Assembly: GCA_017941355.1 (NCBI GenBank)
Contig: JAGAWN010000284.1
Span: 1 to 43,784, forward strand
Length of the DNA: 43,784 nucleotides
Origin: Ruminiclostridium sp.
GTDB taxonomy: Bacteria; Bacillota; Clostridia; Oscillospirales; Ruminococcaceae
Reading direction: 5' to 3'
Under the pieces are notes generated by a model that saw only the letters and a program-made list of their open reading frames with translations, was not told the DNA's origin and ran no database searches. Every line of letters begins with the position of its first letter. Within the stretch, counting starts at the first letter, position 1. The position numbers were made by a program, and so were the translations under genes. Below, in pieces: positions 15,646-23,223 of this stretch.

Positions 15646-17955
15646 ATGAGAAACAAAACTCTAAAAACAGACATTATTATAACAACAGTGATACTTCTGC
15701 TTATTGCAGGCGGGATAATAACGGCAATGATGTCCTCACGCCGGGGCGACGAAAGCGGTTCATCGCAGGAGGTCACCGCGGAAGTGTCATTGTCCGATTT
15801 CAACGGCATGACTGCCGGCGTACAGACAGGTTCATTCCTCGATCAGATAATACGCAGATCGTTCCCGGATTCCGACATACTTGACCTCAACAATCCCTCC
15901 GATCTGCTCACATCACTGAGAATGAACAAGATAGACTATTTTTTAAGCGGCAGGGACACAGCGGAGATCATCAAAAAAGAGAACCCGGATCTGACCTACA
16001 TCGACCTGCCCGTGGAGACACTGTACGTCGGAGCATTTTTCCCGAAAACCGAGGCAGGAGACAAGCTTCGCGCACAGCTTGACGAATACATAACAAAGCT
16101 TGGTGACAACGGAGATCTCGATAAGATGTACGACTACTGGAAGAGCGATGAATCCTCCGGTGACAGCGTTGATATGAGCGGACTCACCGATATCAACGGT
16201 ACGATAGATTTTGCAAACGATCCGATAGACCCGCCGTATTCATTCATCTCCAACGGTGAATTCGCAGGCATCGAACCTGAAATAATGGCAGGATTCTGCC
16301 GGGACTACGGATACGCACTGAACCTGATAAGCGTGGATCTCAGCGGAATGATACCCGGAGTCGAAACGGGAATGTACGACGTTGCAATGGGCGGTATAGT
16401 TATAACCGATGAACGCAGGCAAAGCGTGAATTTCTCCGTACCGTACAATTCGGGCGAGCTTGTGCTTGTGACGTTAAAGGAAAATGAACAGTCAAAGAAA
16501 CACAATACTGCACCGGGATCCGTAGAGGACAGACCGTTCTCATACTACGCCGAAAACAGAAAGATAGGCGCGATAACCGGCGGTCTGTATGAACTGATGA
16601 TAAGGGAGAGATATCCCGGCGCGGACATATCTCAGTTCAACAATCAGACCGATATGGCAGCGGCTCTGGGAGCGGGTGTAATAGATGCGTTCACCTGCCC
16701 CGAATCCACCGCAAAGGATTTCATGAAAGCCGATCCCTCTCTCACTTATCTGAAAGAAGTATTTGCCGAGATACCGTATGGATTTGCTTTTGAAAAAACA
16801 AAAGAAAAGGAATACCTGCGGGATCAGATGAACGAGTTCCTGAAAAAGCTGCACAGCGACGGCACTTACGATGAACTTGTATCAAAATGGTTCGGTGACG
16901 ACGAGAGCGTAAAAACCGTAGATATGTCGGGGCTTACGGGAGAGAACGGTTCGATACGGTATATCACCGCCCCGACAATGCCGCCGTTTTCGTACATAGC
17001 CAACGGAAACAACGCAGGTCTTGAAATTGATATGACGGTTCGTTTCTGCCGGGAGTACGGCTACTCTCTGACGATCGAAAACGCCGAGTTCGCGTCTCTT
17101 ATACCCGGTATAACCTCCGGAATGTATGATATAGCTTCCGGAACGATAATGATAACCCCCGAACGCGCCGAGAGCGTGAATTTCTCGGACGTTTACTACA
17201 CCGCAAATGCTGTGGCGGTTGTCAAGCGGGAAAACATATCTTCCGAATCCGACGGCAGCGGATTCTTCAGAAGCATTGCCGAAAGCTTTGAGAAGAACTT
17301 TATCCGCGAAAACCGCTGGCAGCTTATAGCTGAGGGTATCGGCACAACCTGCGTCATAACACTGATGTCAACGCTTTTCGGCTCGATACTCGCTTTCGGT
17401 ATATGTATGTTCCGCCGCACAGGAAGCGCGCTCGCAAACGCTGTTTCAAACATCTATGTCAAGCTTCTGCAAGGAACTCCGATAGTAGTTCTGCTTATGA
17501 TACTGTATTATGTGCTGTTAGGCAAATCGGGACTTCCCGCGGTATGGGTGGCAGTCATCGGTTTCTCACTTAACTTCGGAGCATACGCCTCGGAGATAAT
17601 GCGTTCCGGCATTGACAGCATAGACGCAGGGCAGCGGGAAGCGGCTCTTGCCCTCGGTTACAGCGAAAACCAGGCGTTTTTCCGTTTCATATTCCCGCAG
17701 GCCGTCGTGCGGTTCCTCCCGGTCTATAACGGTGAGATAATCTCGCTGCTGAAAGGCACATCTGTCGTTGGTTACATCGCAATACAGGATCTCACCAAAA
17801 TGAGCGATATTATCCGAAGCCGCACCTATGAAGCGTTCTTCCCGCTTATCGCAACGGCGATCATTTATTTCGTTCTCGCGTGGATCATCTCGCTGATACT
17901 CAGATTCATTCTGAAACGGGTATCACCCAAAAGTAAGAAGCATACTTCCGGATAA
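15646..17955 (+). CDS. Polar amino acid ABC transporter: fused substrate-binding domains and permease
   Basis: The 769-aa protein has an N-terminal membrane anchor (about 9-29), extracytoplasmic binding modules (35-535) and a C-terminal permease of the HisM/GlnP type (about 555-755, with the EAALALGYSENQAFFRFIFPQA coupling-loop region in the helices' midst). The binding part is unusual: a lone second lobe (about 48-170), a complete SBP_bac_3 module (about 180-420), then a lone first lobe (about 430-530) joined straight to the permease. The two junctions carry the same VDMSGLT...NG linker (175 and 425). Probable substrates are amino acids such as glutamine. No ATPase gene adjoins it. The start ATG has AGGAAG upstream. 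Confidence 0.85.
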   Translation: MRNKTLKTDIIITTVILLLIAGGIITAMMSSRRGDESGSSQEVTAEVSLSDFNGMTAGVQTGSFLDQIIRRSFPDSDILDLNNPSDLLTSLRMNKIDYFLSGRDTAEIIKKENPDLTYIDLPVETLYVGAFFPKTEAGDKLRAQLDEYITKLGDNGDLDKMYDYWKSDESSGDSVDMSGLTDINGTIDFANDPIDPPYSFISNGEFAGIEPEIMAGFCRDYGYALNLISVDLSGMIPGVETGMYDVAMGGIVITDERRQSVNFSVPYNSGELVLVTLKENEQSKKHNTAPGSVEDRPFSYYAENRKIGAITGGLYELMIRERYPGADISQFNNQTDMAAALGAGVIDAFTCPESTAKDFMKADPSLTYLKEVFAEIPYGFAFEKTKEKEYLRDQMNEFLKKLHSDGTYDELVSKWFGDDESVKTVDMSGLTGENGSIRYITAPTMPPFSYIANGNNAGLEIDMTVRFCREYGYSLTIENAEFASLIPGITSGMYDIASGTIMITPERAESVNFSDVYYTANAVAVVKRENISSESDGSGFFRSIAESFEKNFIRENRWQLIAEGIGTTCVITLMSTLFGSILAFGICMFRRTGSALANAVSNIYVKLLQGTPIVVLLMILYYVLLGKSGLPAVWVAVIGFSLNFGAYASEIMRSGIDSIDAGQREAALALGYSENQAFFRFIFPQAVVRFLPVYNGEIISLLKGTSVVGYIAIQDLTKMSDIIRSRTYEAFFPLIATAIIYFVLAWIISLILRFILKRVSPKSKKHTSG

Positions 17956-17962
17956 AACAGAA

Positions 17963-17990
17963 AGGAGCGTGTCTGCACGCTCCTGTTTTT
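17963..17990 (+). terminator. Terminator of the binding-protein/permease gene
   Basis: Perfect 9-bp stem AGGAGCGTG/CACGCTCCT, 4-base loop, followed by GTTTTTGTT. Confidence 0.88.
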
Positions 17991-18001
17991 GTTAAATCGC
18001 A

Positions 18002-18982
18002 TCATTCAGCACTTTCAAAAAAGCCGCTCATAAGGCTTATCACTTCCTGACTCTCTTCCCACTCCGGGTGCTTGACCGCAAAGATATGATCGAGTGTGTG
18101 AGCAGTCCCTTTCGGGTAGTTTTTCAGTTCGTGCTTCAACTGCACTCCCGTGAGGATACCGTCAAGCTTTATCGTCTCGCTCTGTATGAAGTCCCCGTCT
18201 CCGGTAACAAGGAACACAGGCGGGAGCTGCGCCTCATACACAAGAGCCGAAGGATCGAAAAGATACGGGCGGTAAGCTGTATCTTTGTCGCTTTCGTCCG
18301 AGATAAGGCTTGTGATAAAATCCATGAAATCGCGGCGATCTGTTTCCAGCATTATCGAGATCAGCCCCAGCGCCCTGAACCGGATCGACGAGCCTTCTAT
18401 CCCGAAATCCTCCCGAAGCTTATCACTTGAGTTTATGGACGCCGTGAACAGCGAAAGCAGTGCTCCTGCCGAGTCACCGCTAAGATAACATTCGTCAAGG
18501 TCAAGCGATAGTTCGCCGCGGTGAGCGTCTATGTACCTTATCGCCGCCATGCAGTCGTCTATCTGATGCCACAGCGTCGTTTCCGGAAGTCTCCGGTAAC
18601 TTATGTTCACGACCGCATATCCTCTGCGCGCCCACTCATAGCAGTATTTCATATTTACTTCCTTGTATGAAGCCACAAGTCCGCCGCCGTGTATATTGAC
18701 CATGACCGGGATATCGTCCGCCGCGCCTGCGGGACGGTAAACATCTAAAAGATGTCCCCTGTCACCGTCGTCAATGTACGCAATGTCTCTGCTTATAACA
18801 AGATCTGACGTATCTATGTTCTGACTGACGAAATTACGCTCCTTGTCCTCAAACAGCCACCTGACCGGGTACAGCCTCAGTACCGGCACGAACCATACTG
18901 CCGCGCACACGATCAGAAGCAAAACTATCGCTGTCAGTGTTATTTTCAGCGCTTTCGGCGCTCTTTTTCTGTTTTCACTCAT
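18002..18982 (-). CDS. Alpha/beta-hydrolase, membrane-anchored esterase/lipase (HSL-like)
   Basis: The 326-aa protein starts with a single transmembrane segment (about 11-35) and continues as an extracytoplasmic alpha/beta-hydrolase. HGGG (98-101) forms the oxyanion hole, Ser171 in GDSAG is the nucleophile, Asp262 or Asp264 in TGDGD and a His in GTAHTLDH (295 or 299) complete the triad. This pattern is that of the hormone-sensitive lipase/carboxylesterase group, which includes plant-polysaccharide acetyl esterases, but the substrate cannot be read from sequence. The start has GGTGAG upstream. Before element insertion at 19011 it lay about 22 bases downstream of the MATE gene, so the two were probably one operon. 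Confidence 0.82.
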   Translation of the reverse strand: MSENRKRAPKALKITLTAIVLLLIVCAAVWFVPVLRLYPVRWLFEDKERNFVSQNIDTSDLVISRDIAYIDDGDRGHLLDVYRPAGAADDIPVMVNIHGGGLVASYKEVNMKYCYEWARRGYAVVNISYRRLPETTLWHQIDDCMAAIRYIDAHRGELSLDLDECYLSGDSAGALLSLFTASINSSDKLREDFGIEGSSIRFRALGLISIMLETDRRDFMDFITSLISDESDKDTAYRPYLFDPSALVYEAQLPPVFLVTGDGDFIQSETIKLDGILTGVQLKHELKNYPKGTAHTLDHIFAVKHPEWEESQEVISLMSGFFESAE

Positions 18983-19010
18983 CTTTGCTCACCTCATTAT
19001 CCCGTACTTA

Positions 19011-19092
19011 ATGTCTGCTCATCAACCGCGAAAAGTCTTCATAGCGCAGCTTGAAGGCTTTTCACGGTTGCAAAAGTGCATTGAGGACACAT
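19011..19092. mobile_element. 82-bp short copy of the hairpin element, with 6-bp target duplication
   Basis: Flanked by TACTTA direct repeats (19005-19010 and 19093-19098). The first 70 bases are identical to 15177-15246, including the first hairpin, and the last nine (AGGACACAT) match the right end of the long copy; the five internal hairpins are missing. It is inserted precisely at the MATE stop codon: the right-hand duplication contains that TAA. Confidence 0.85.
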
Positions 19093-19095
19093 TAC

Positions 19096-20433
19096 TTATT
19101 CTCTGAGCTTTCTGTAAACCGTAAGTCTCATCGTGATGTAGCACGCCAATCCTCCGACTATGTTCGATATCGGTTCCGCAATGAACACGCCGTTCACGCC
19201 GAACCCTATATGCGGCAGTATGAGCGTAAGCGGGATAACTATTATCACCTTACGGAGCAGAGAGAAGAAGATCGCGTGTCTCGCGTCACCGAGAGCCTGA
19301 AATGTGGATTGACCAGCAAACTGGAACGTCATGAACACAAATCCGAAGAAGTAAGTTTTTATAGCTTCGGCACCCGGCGCTATAAGCGTTGCGTCATCGG
19401 AAAATATCCTGAACCAGAAAGCCGGGAATATAACTATGAGCAGCCATGCCGCCACTGTATATACCGCTCCTGCAAGAGTGTTGAACCGTATCGACTGCCT
19501 GACGCGGTCATACCTCCCTGCCCCGTAGTTGTAGCTCATTACCGGCTGCGCGCCGTTGATAAGTCCGCTTATAGGCAGGAAGAAAACATCGCGGACGGAG
19601 TTCAGAACTGTCATTATGCCGACATAAATATCACCGCCGTACATCTGGAGCGTGGAATTGCAGGCAGCCTGAACGAAACACGCTGTACCCTGCATGACAA
19701 AATTCGATACTCCCAGCTTGCAGATATCCTTTGTTATGGGAAGATCAATACGGACAAAGGATCTTCTCAGCGGTATCGGTGCTTTCCGTATAAGGAAATG
19801 CAGTATCCAGACCGTCGAAACCGCCTGACTTATGACTGTTGCCGCAGCGGCTCCGGATATACCGAATCCGAAAGCGAATATGAACAGCGGGTCAAGCGCT
19901 GTATTCATCGCCGCGCCGATCACGGTGGTAAACATTCCGGTCTTAGGGAAGCCCTGTGCGCTTATGTAGCTGTTAAGTCCGGTGGTGAGCATCGAAAAGG
20001 CCGTTCCGGCAAGATACACTCTCAGGTAATCCGCCGCGTATCCGTATGACACATCGCTTGCACCGAGCATATACAGTATCGGCTTGCATAAAAGATATCC
20101 GGTCACGGTAAGTATCACCGCCGATGTTATCAGCAGACAGCATGAGTTACCGAGTATCTTCTGCGCTCTTTCGGTGTCCCTGCGCCCGTTTGCTATAGAA
20201 AACAAAGGGACTCCGCCTATGCCGAACAATGCCGCAAATGCCACTATGAATGTGATTATCGGGAAAGTCAGCCCCACTCCCGTCAGTGCGGTGCTGTCCC
20301 CGCCGTCCATGTGTCCTATGTATATACGGTCAACTACATTATAAAGGAGCTGAACCAGCTGGGCAAGCATGAGCGGCACTGCCTGAGCCAGCGTGATCCT
20401 CCATACCGGACCTTGTGAAAAATCCCGGTTCAT
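19096..20433 (-). CDS. MATE family efflux transporter
   Basis: The 445-aa protein has about twelve hydrophobic helices in two homologous MatE halves (about 10-170 and 235-400), with the family's N-terminal GPVWRITLAQAVPLMLAQLV and a PVMSYNYGAG motif opening the second half. MATE proteins export drugs or metabolites using Na+ or H+ gradients; the substrate is unknown. The start is a normal ATG but its ribosome binding site is weak (AAAGAAG about 10 bases upstream). Its stop codon is part of the duplication made by the 82-bp element at 19011. Confidence 0.92.
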   Translation of the reverse strand: MNRDFSQGPVWRITLAQAVPLMLAQLVQLLYNVVDRIYIGHMDGGDSTALTGVGLTFPIITFIVAFAALFGIGGVPLFSIANGRRDTERAQKILGNSCCLLITSAVILTVTGYLLCKPILYMLGASDVSYGYAADYLRVYLAGTAFSMLTTGLNSYISAQGFPKTGMFTTVIGAAMNTALDPLFIFAFGFGISGAAAATVISQAVSTVWILHFLIRKAPIPLRRSFVRIDLPITKDICKLGVSNFVMQGTACFVQAACNSTLQMYGGDIYVGIMTVLNSVRDVFFLPISGLINGAQPVMSYNYGAGRYDRVRQSIRFNTLAGAVYTVAAWLLIVIFPAFWFRIFSDDATLIAPGAEAIKTYFFGFVFMTFQFAGQSTFQALGDARHAIFFSLLRKVIIVIPLTLILPHIGFGVNGVFIAEPISNIVGGLACYITMRLTVYRKLRE

Positions 20434-20472
20434 TGTCCATGCACTTCTTTTCTGTTGAAATAGTTCTGAACC

Positions 20473-20501
20473 ATTATATCACATTTTCAGCGGATTTACA
20501 A
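20473..20501 (-). promoter_or_regulatory. Promoter of the MATE gene
   Basis: Minus strand TTGTAA (20501-20496), 17-bp spacer, TGA-extended TATAAT (20478-20473), 40 bp before the start codon. Confidence 0.65.
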
Positions 20502-20550
20502 GCGTCTGAGCTTCAATGCGGCAGTACCCGTCAGATTCCGCTGCTTTGAC

Positions 20551-20581
20551 AAAAACAGCCCCGGCATATCTGCCGGAGCCG
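20551..20581 (-). terminator. Terminator left over from the GGDEF gene
   Basis: On the minus strand GGCTCCGGCA pairs with TGCCGGGGCT (one G-U) followed by GTTTTTG, just after the stop of the GGDEF fragment. Confidence 0.7.
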
Positions 20582-20594
20582 TTCGCTTGCGCGA

Positions 20595-20800
20595 TCAACG
20601 ATAGCTTCCGTTTTTCTCCTTGAATTCCTGTTTATCCTGATACATTGCTTTATCGGCACGCTTGAACACCAGTTCGTATGAGTTGTCGTCCGAAGCGTTT
20701 TCCGCCATTCCCACGGCAGCGGAATACCTGTGCCACGGCTGCAAACTGCTGTCTTTGGAAGCCTTGTCAAACAGACTGCGAAGTTTTTCGAGATGCCCGA
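20595..20800 (-). pseudogene. C-terminal remnant of a GGDEF (diguanylate cyclase) domain
   Basis: About 65 residues on the minus strand read as the end of a GGDEF domain: LEKLRSLFDKASKD, a strand YSAAVGMAE, then VFKRADKAMYQDKQEF and the terminal GSYR. The GGDEF signature and nucleotide-binding half are missing, so it cannot make cyclic di-GMP. Its upstream side is cut at about 20800, where an integrase tail begins on the other strand. Its original terminator survives at 20551-20581. Confidence 0.7.
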
Positions 20801-20801
20801 T

Positions 20802-20954
20802 AGTAATTTTTCTATCACGGCAAATCTTTATAGTCATTTGGAATACAATGCTAAGGTCAACTCGGCGGAAACAATCGCAAGGGTTCTCGGCGGTAAGTCA
20901 GAGGATAAATCCGAAGCTGAAAAGCCTGCCGAAAAGAAAAAGACCACGATATGA
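20802..20954 (+). pseudogene. C-terminal remnant of a tyrosine recombinase (phage/transposon integrase)
   Basis: About 50 residues on the plus strand match the end of tyrosine integrases: SNFSITANLYSHLEYNAK, which holds the position of the catalytic Tyr (in LYSHLEY), then SAETIARVLGG and a charged tail. The HxxR and core regions are absent, so it is inactive. It abuts the GGDEF remnant at about 20800, suggesting an element integrated into, or recombined through, the GGDEF gene and then was deleted. Confidence 0.65.
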
Positions 20955-21024
20955 TATAAGCGGGGAACGCCCCGCCGCGAAAGCTGTCCGGGTCACTCTC
21001 TTCTCTTTCTTTTCTCTTCTGCTA

Positions 21025-21053
21025 TTGAAATCTTCTGCTTATTATGATATAAT
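21025..21053 (+). promoter_or_regulatory. Promoter of the ArsC/Spx-like gene
   Basis: TTGAAA (21025-21030), 17-bp spacer, TGA-extended TATAAT (21048-21053), about 98 bp before the start. Confidence 0.7.
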
Positions 21054-21150
21054 AACATATAGTTACAACCGCGTGTTTATCGCTCACCCGATAAGGAGCC
21101 CACCGGCGCGGAAAGGCAGCGTACCTATTAGATAAAAAGGAATGACAGCA

Positions 21151-21492
21151 ATGAACATACAGATCTTCGGCACGAAAAAAAGCGCGGATACCCGCAAGGC
21201 AGAGCGTTTTTTCAAAGAACGCGGCATTAAATTCCAGTCTGTCGATCTCCGGGAAAAAGGATTGAGCAAAGGGGAATTCCAGTCTGTAATGCAGGCGTCA
21301 GGCGGACTTGACGCAATGCTTGACTCCGACTGCAAGGACAAGGAACTGCTCACACTTATCAGATATCTTGATCCTTCGCAGAAGATCGACAAGGTACTTG
21401 AAAACCAGACCGTGCTGAAGCAGCCCATAGTCCGCAACGGCAGGCAGGCTACCTTAGGCTATGCACCCGATGTGTGGAAAAGCTGGGAATGA
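21151..21492 (+). CDS. ArsC/Spx family thioredoxin-fold protein lacking the catalytic cysteine
   Basis: The 113-aa protein follows the ArsC/Spx fold: MNIQIFGTKKSADTRKAERF, a FFKERGI strand, the DLREKGLS turn and the C-terminal LKQPIVRNG motif near residue 90. In active arsenate reductases and most relatives the KK.xDT.KA loop carries Cys; here it is Ser, so a redox role through that residue is not possible. It may be a regulator-like or alternative-substrate member. The ATG at 21151 is preferred over 21142 because AAGGA lies 8 bases upstream of it and directly touches the earlier ATG. A HAD phosphatase gene follows after 102 bp. Confidence 0.82.
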   Translation: MNIQIFGTKKSADTRKAERFFKERGIKFQSVDLREKGLSKGEFQSVMQASGGLDAMLDSDCKDKELLTLIRYLDPSQKIDKVLENQTVLKQPIVRNGRQATLGYAPDVWKSWE

Positions 21493-21594
21493 TACTGCCG
21501 ATACCGATCCGGCGATCAAATGAGTCCAACAGCTGCCACAAATCGGCTCCGAAAAACAGCAGAGTTATGGGAACTGCGAAAACAGGAGAAAGCG

Positions 21595-22236
21595 ATGTAT
21601 AAATACATACTTTTTGATCTCGACGGAACATTGACAGACCCGGGTCTCGGTATAACAAATTCGGTTATGTACGCGCTGAAAAAATTCGGCATTTACGAGA
21701 ATGACCGGACTTCGCTGTACAGATTCATAGGTCCTCCGCTTAAAGAGTCGTTTGCTGATTTCTGCGGCTTTTCCCCGGAGCAGTGCGAACTTGCTGTAAG
21801 CTATTACCGCGAGTATTTCAGGGACACGGGTATATTTGAAAACTCGGTTTACACCGGGATACCGGAATTGCTGACACAGCTGAAAGAACGCGGCAGAACA
21901 CTCATTGTCGCCACTTCCAAGCCGGAGGTGTTCGCTGTCCGTATCCTGAAACATTTCGGTCTGTACCGGCATTTTGCTTACACAGCCGGCGCGGCAATGG
22001 ACGACAGCAGAAGCCTGAAAGCCGATGTCATAAGATATGCGCTTGAACAATGCGGAGTTACCGATAAGTCGGAAGCCGTAATGATAGGCGACAGGAAGCA
22101 TGATATCATCGGTGCAAAAGAGAACGGCATACATTCCGTCGGCGTACTGTACGGTTACGGAGATATCGCGGAACTGCAGGCTGCCGGAGCAGACTGTATT
22201 GCCGCTGAGCCTGCGGATATTCTGAACTGTGTATAG
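21595..22236 (+). CDS. HAD-family phosphatase (phosphoglycolate phosphatase-like)
   Basis: The 213-aa protein shows HAD motif I DLDGTLTD (nucleophile Asp8), motif II in VATSKP (about 104-109), a motif III Lys near residue 140 and motif IV GDRKHD (about 165), with a helical cap inserted after motif I. It resembles Gph/PgmB-like enzymes acting on small phosphorylated metabolites; the true substrate is not predictable. The ATG at 21595 has AGGAG upstream and begins the family's MYKYILFDLDG; a longer frame from 21520 was rejected. Confidence 0.86.
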   Translation: MYKYILFDLDGTLTDPGLGITNSVMYALKKFGIYENDRTSLYRFIGPPLKESFADFCGFSPEQCELAVSYYREYFRDTGIFENSVYTGIPELLTQLKERGRTLIVATSKPEVFAVRILKHFGLYRHFAYTAGAAMDDSRSLKADVIRYALEQCGVTDKSEAVMIGDRKHDIIGAKENGIHSVGVLYGYGDIAELQAAGADCIAAEPADILNCV

Positions 22237-22390
22237 CAGGCTTACATCACCCGCGGCAGCAGGAATTGTCGTCTGTGCCGCAGCTGCGGTATGCCTTGCG
22301 GAATTTGTCCGCCACGCTGCGGGAGCGGCAGCCGATGAACTGAATGAAATAAGCAGCCGTCTTGCGCAGGACATAATCAGCTTTCATTGA
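22229..22390 (+). CDS. Possible small membrane protein (53 aa), unsupported by family
   Basis: A GTG at 22229 overlaps the HAD stop codon and opens 53 codons encoding one Ala-rich hydrophobic stretch (AAAGIVVCAAAAVCLAEFV) and an amphipathic tail (DELNEISSRLAQDIISF). No clear ribosome binding site is visible, so it would depend on coupling to the HAD gene. I do not recognise it. The sequence composition is protein-like but evidence is thin. Confidence 0.25.
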   Translation: MYSRLTSPAAAGIVVCAAAAVCLAEFVRHAAGAAADELNEISSRLAQDIISFH

Positions 22391-22492
22391 CATCGGGATC
22401 ATTGCGATACGAAAAGCAGCAGCGATCCGGCATTATGACGATAAACTGATATTCCGTACTTTTTCTGCTGAAAGGAACGGGAAAAGCGCATC

Positions 22493-22957
22493 TCATTTTT
22501 CGATACGCTTTTTCATAACTTCATAGCAAAGATGATCCCCGAACAGCGTTTTGATATCATGGTATTCTGCTGTCCTGTAGCCGCGTTTCAGGTATATCCC
22601 CTTTGCGGGGAGCGACGCGTCCAGAGCTATCTCGTCATAGGATCTGCCTATCTCCGTTTCCGCAAATACGATAAGTTCCTTGCCGTACCCCATGCCCTGA
22701 TACTCCGGCAGAACAAAGAGCCTGCATATCTCGTTATCTTTTATTGTAACGGTACCTGCCGCCGCGTTTTCGTCATTGTACAGCAGATAAACGCGTCCCG
22801 CCGAAATATCCTCCGATATGCTTTCATCGCTGTGGTGTCTCAGAAAAAAAGTGACTGTTCCCGCAGGATAGTAATGGGGATATATCCCGGTTATGGTTTT
22901 GCGGACGATCTCTTTGACGATCTCCGAATCCGTTATCTGCGCCTGTATGATATTCAT
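22493..22957 (-). CDS. GNAT family N-acetyltransferase
   Basis: The 154-aa protein has the GNAT fold: an N-terminal IVKEIVRKTITGIYP helix pair, the strand AAGTVTIKDNEICRL and the acetyl-CoA loop PEYQGMGYGKEL (about 88-99), followed by the AKGIYLKRGYR motif. Acceptor unknown. AGGAGG precedes the ATG. It is divergent from the UDP-sugar pyrophosphorylase gene and has its own promoter. No terminator was recognised at 22391-22492. Confidence 0.88.
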   Translation of the reverse strand: MNIIQAQITDSEIVKEIVRKTITGIYPHYYPAGTVTFFLRHHSDESISEDISAGRVYLLYNDENAAAGTVTIKDNEICRLFVLPEYQGMGYGKELIVFAETEIGRSYDEIALDASLPAKGIYLKRGYRTAEYHDIKTLFGDHLCYEVMKKRIEK

Positions 22958-23004
22958 GGTATTCCTCCTGCAATTCAGTATTGTCGTATTTCTGCCTTTC
23001 TGCT

Positions 23005-23033
23005 ATTATATCACATTTGTAAATATATAGCAA
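23005..23033 (-). promoter_or_regulatory. Promoter of the GNAT gene
   Basis: Minus strand TTGCTA (23033-23028), 17-bp spacer, TGA-extended TATAAT (23010-23005). Confidence 0.65.
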
Positions 23034-23066
23034 CAGGTCAATAATAGCGACCGGACAAGTTCTCAC

Positions 23067-23095
23067 TTGAAATACGGCTGTATATATGATATAAT
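23067..23095 (+). promoter_or_regulatory. Promoter of the UDP-sugar pyrophosphorylase gene
   Basis: TTGAAA (23067-23072), 17-bp spacer, TGA-extended TATAAT (23090-23095). The leader to the start at 23224 is about 120 nt. Confidence 0.75.
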
Positions 23096-23223
23096 ACAGG
23101 GGAACCTATGAAAACAGCATGACGGTATAACACGGGTCTGCGCCGGCATGAATCCGGCGGTATGCAGCTTCAGAGATATCCTATGCCGCGGTTTAATACA
23201 ACAGATAAAACAGGAGGCTCATA

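Noticed and set aside
21142-21150. ATG at 21142 as start of the ArsC-like gene
   Set aside because: The Shine-Dalgarno AAGGA touches this ATG directly; spacing is right only for the ATG at 21151, where the family N-terminus begins.
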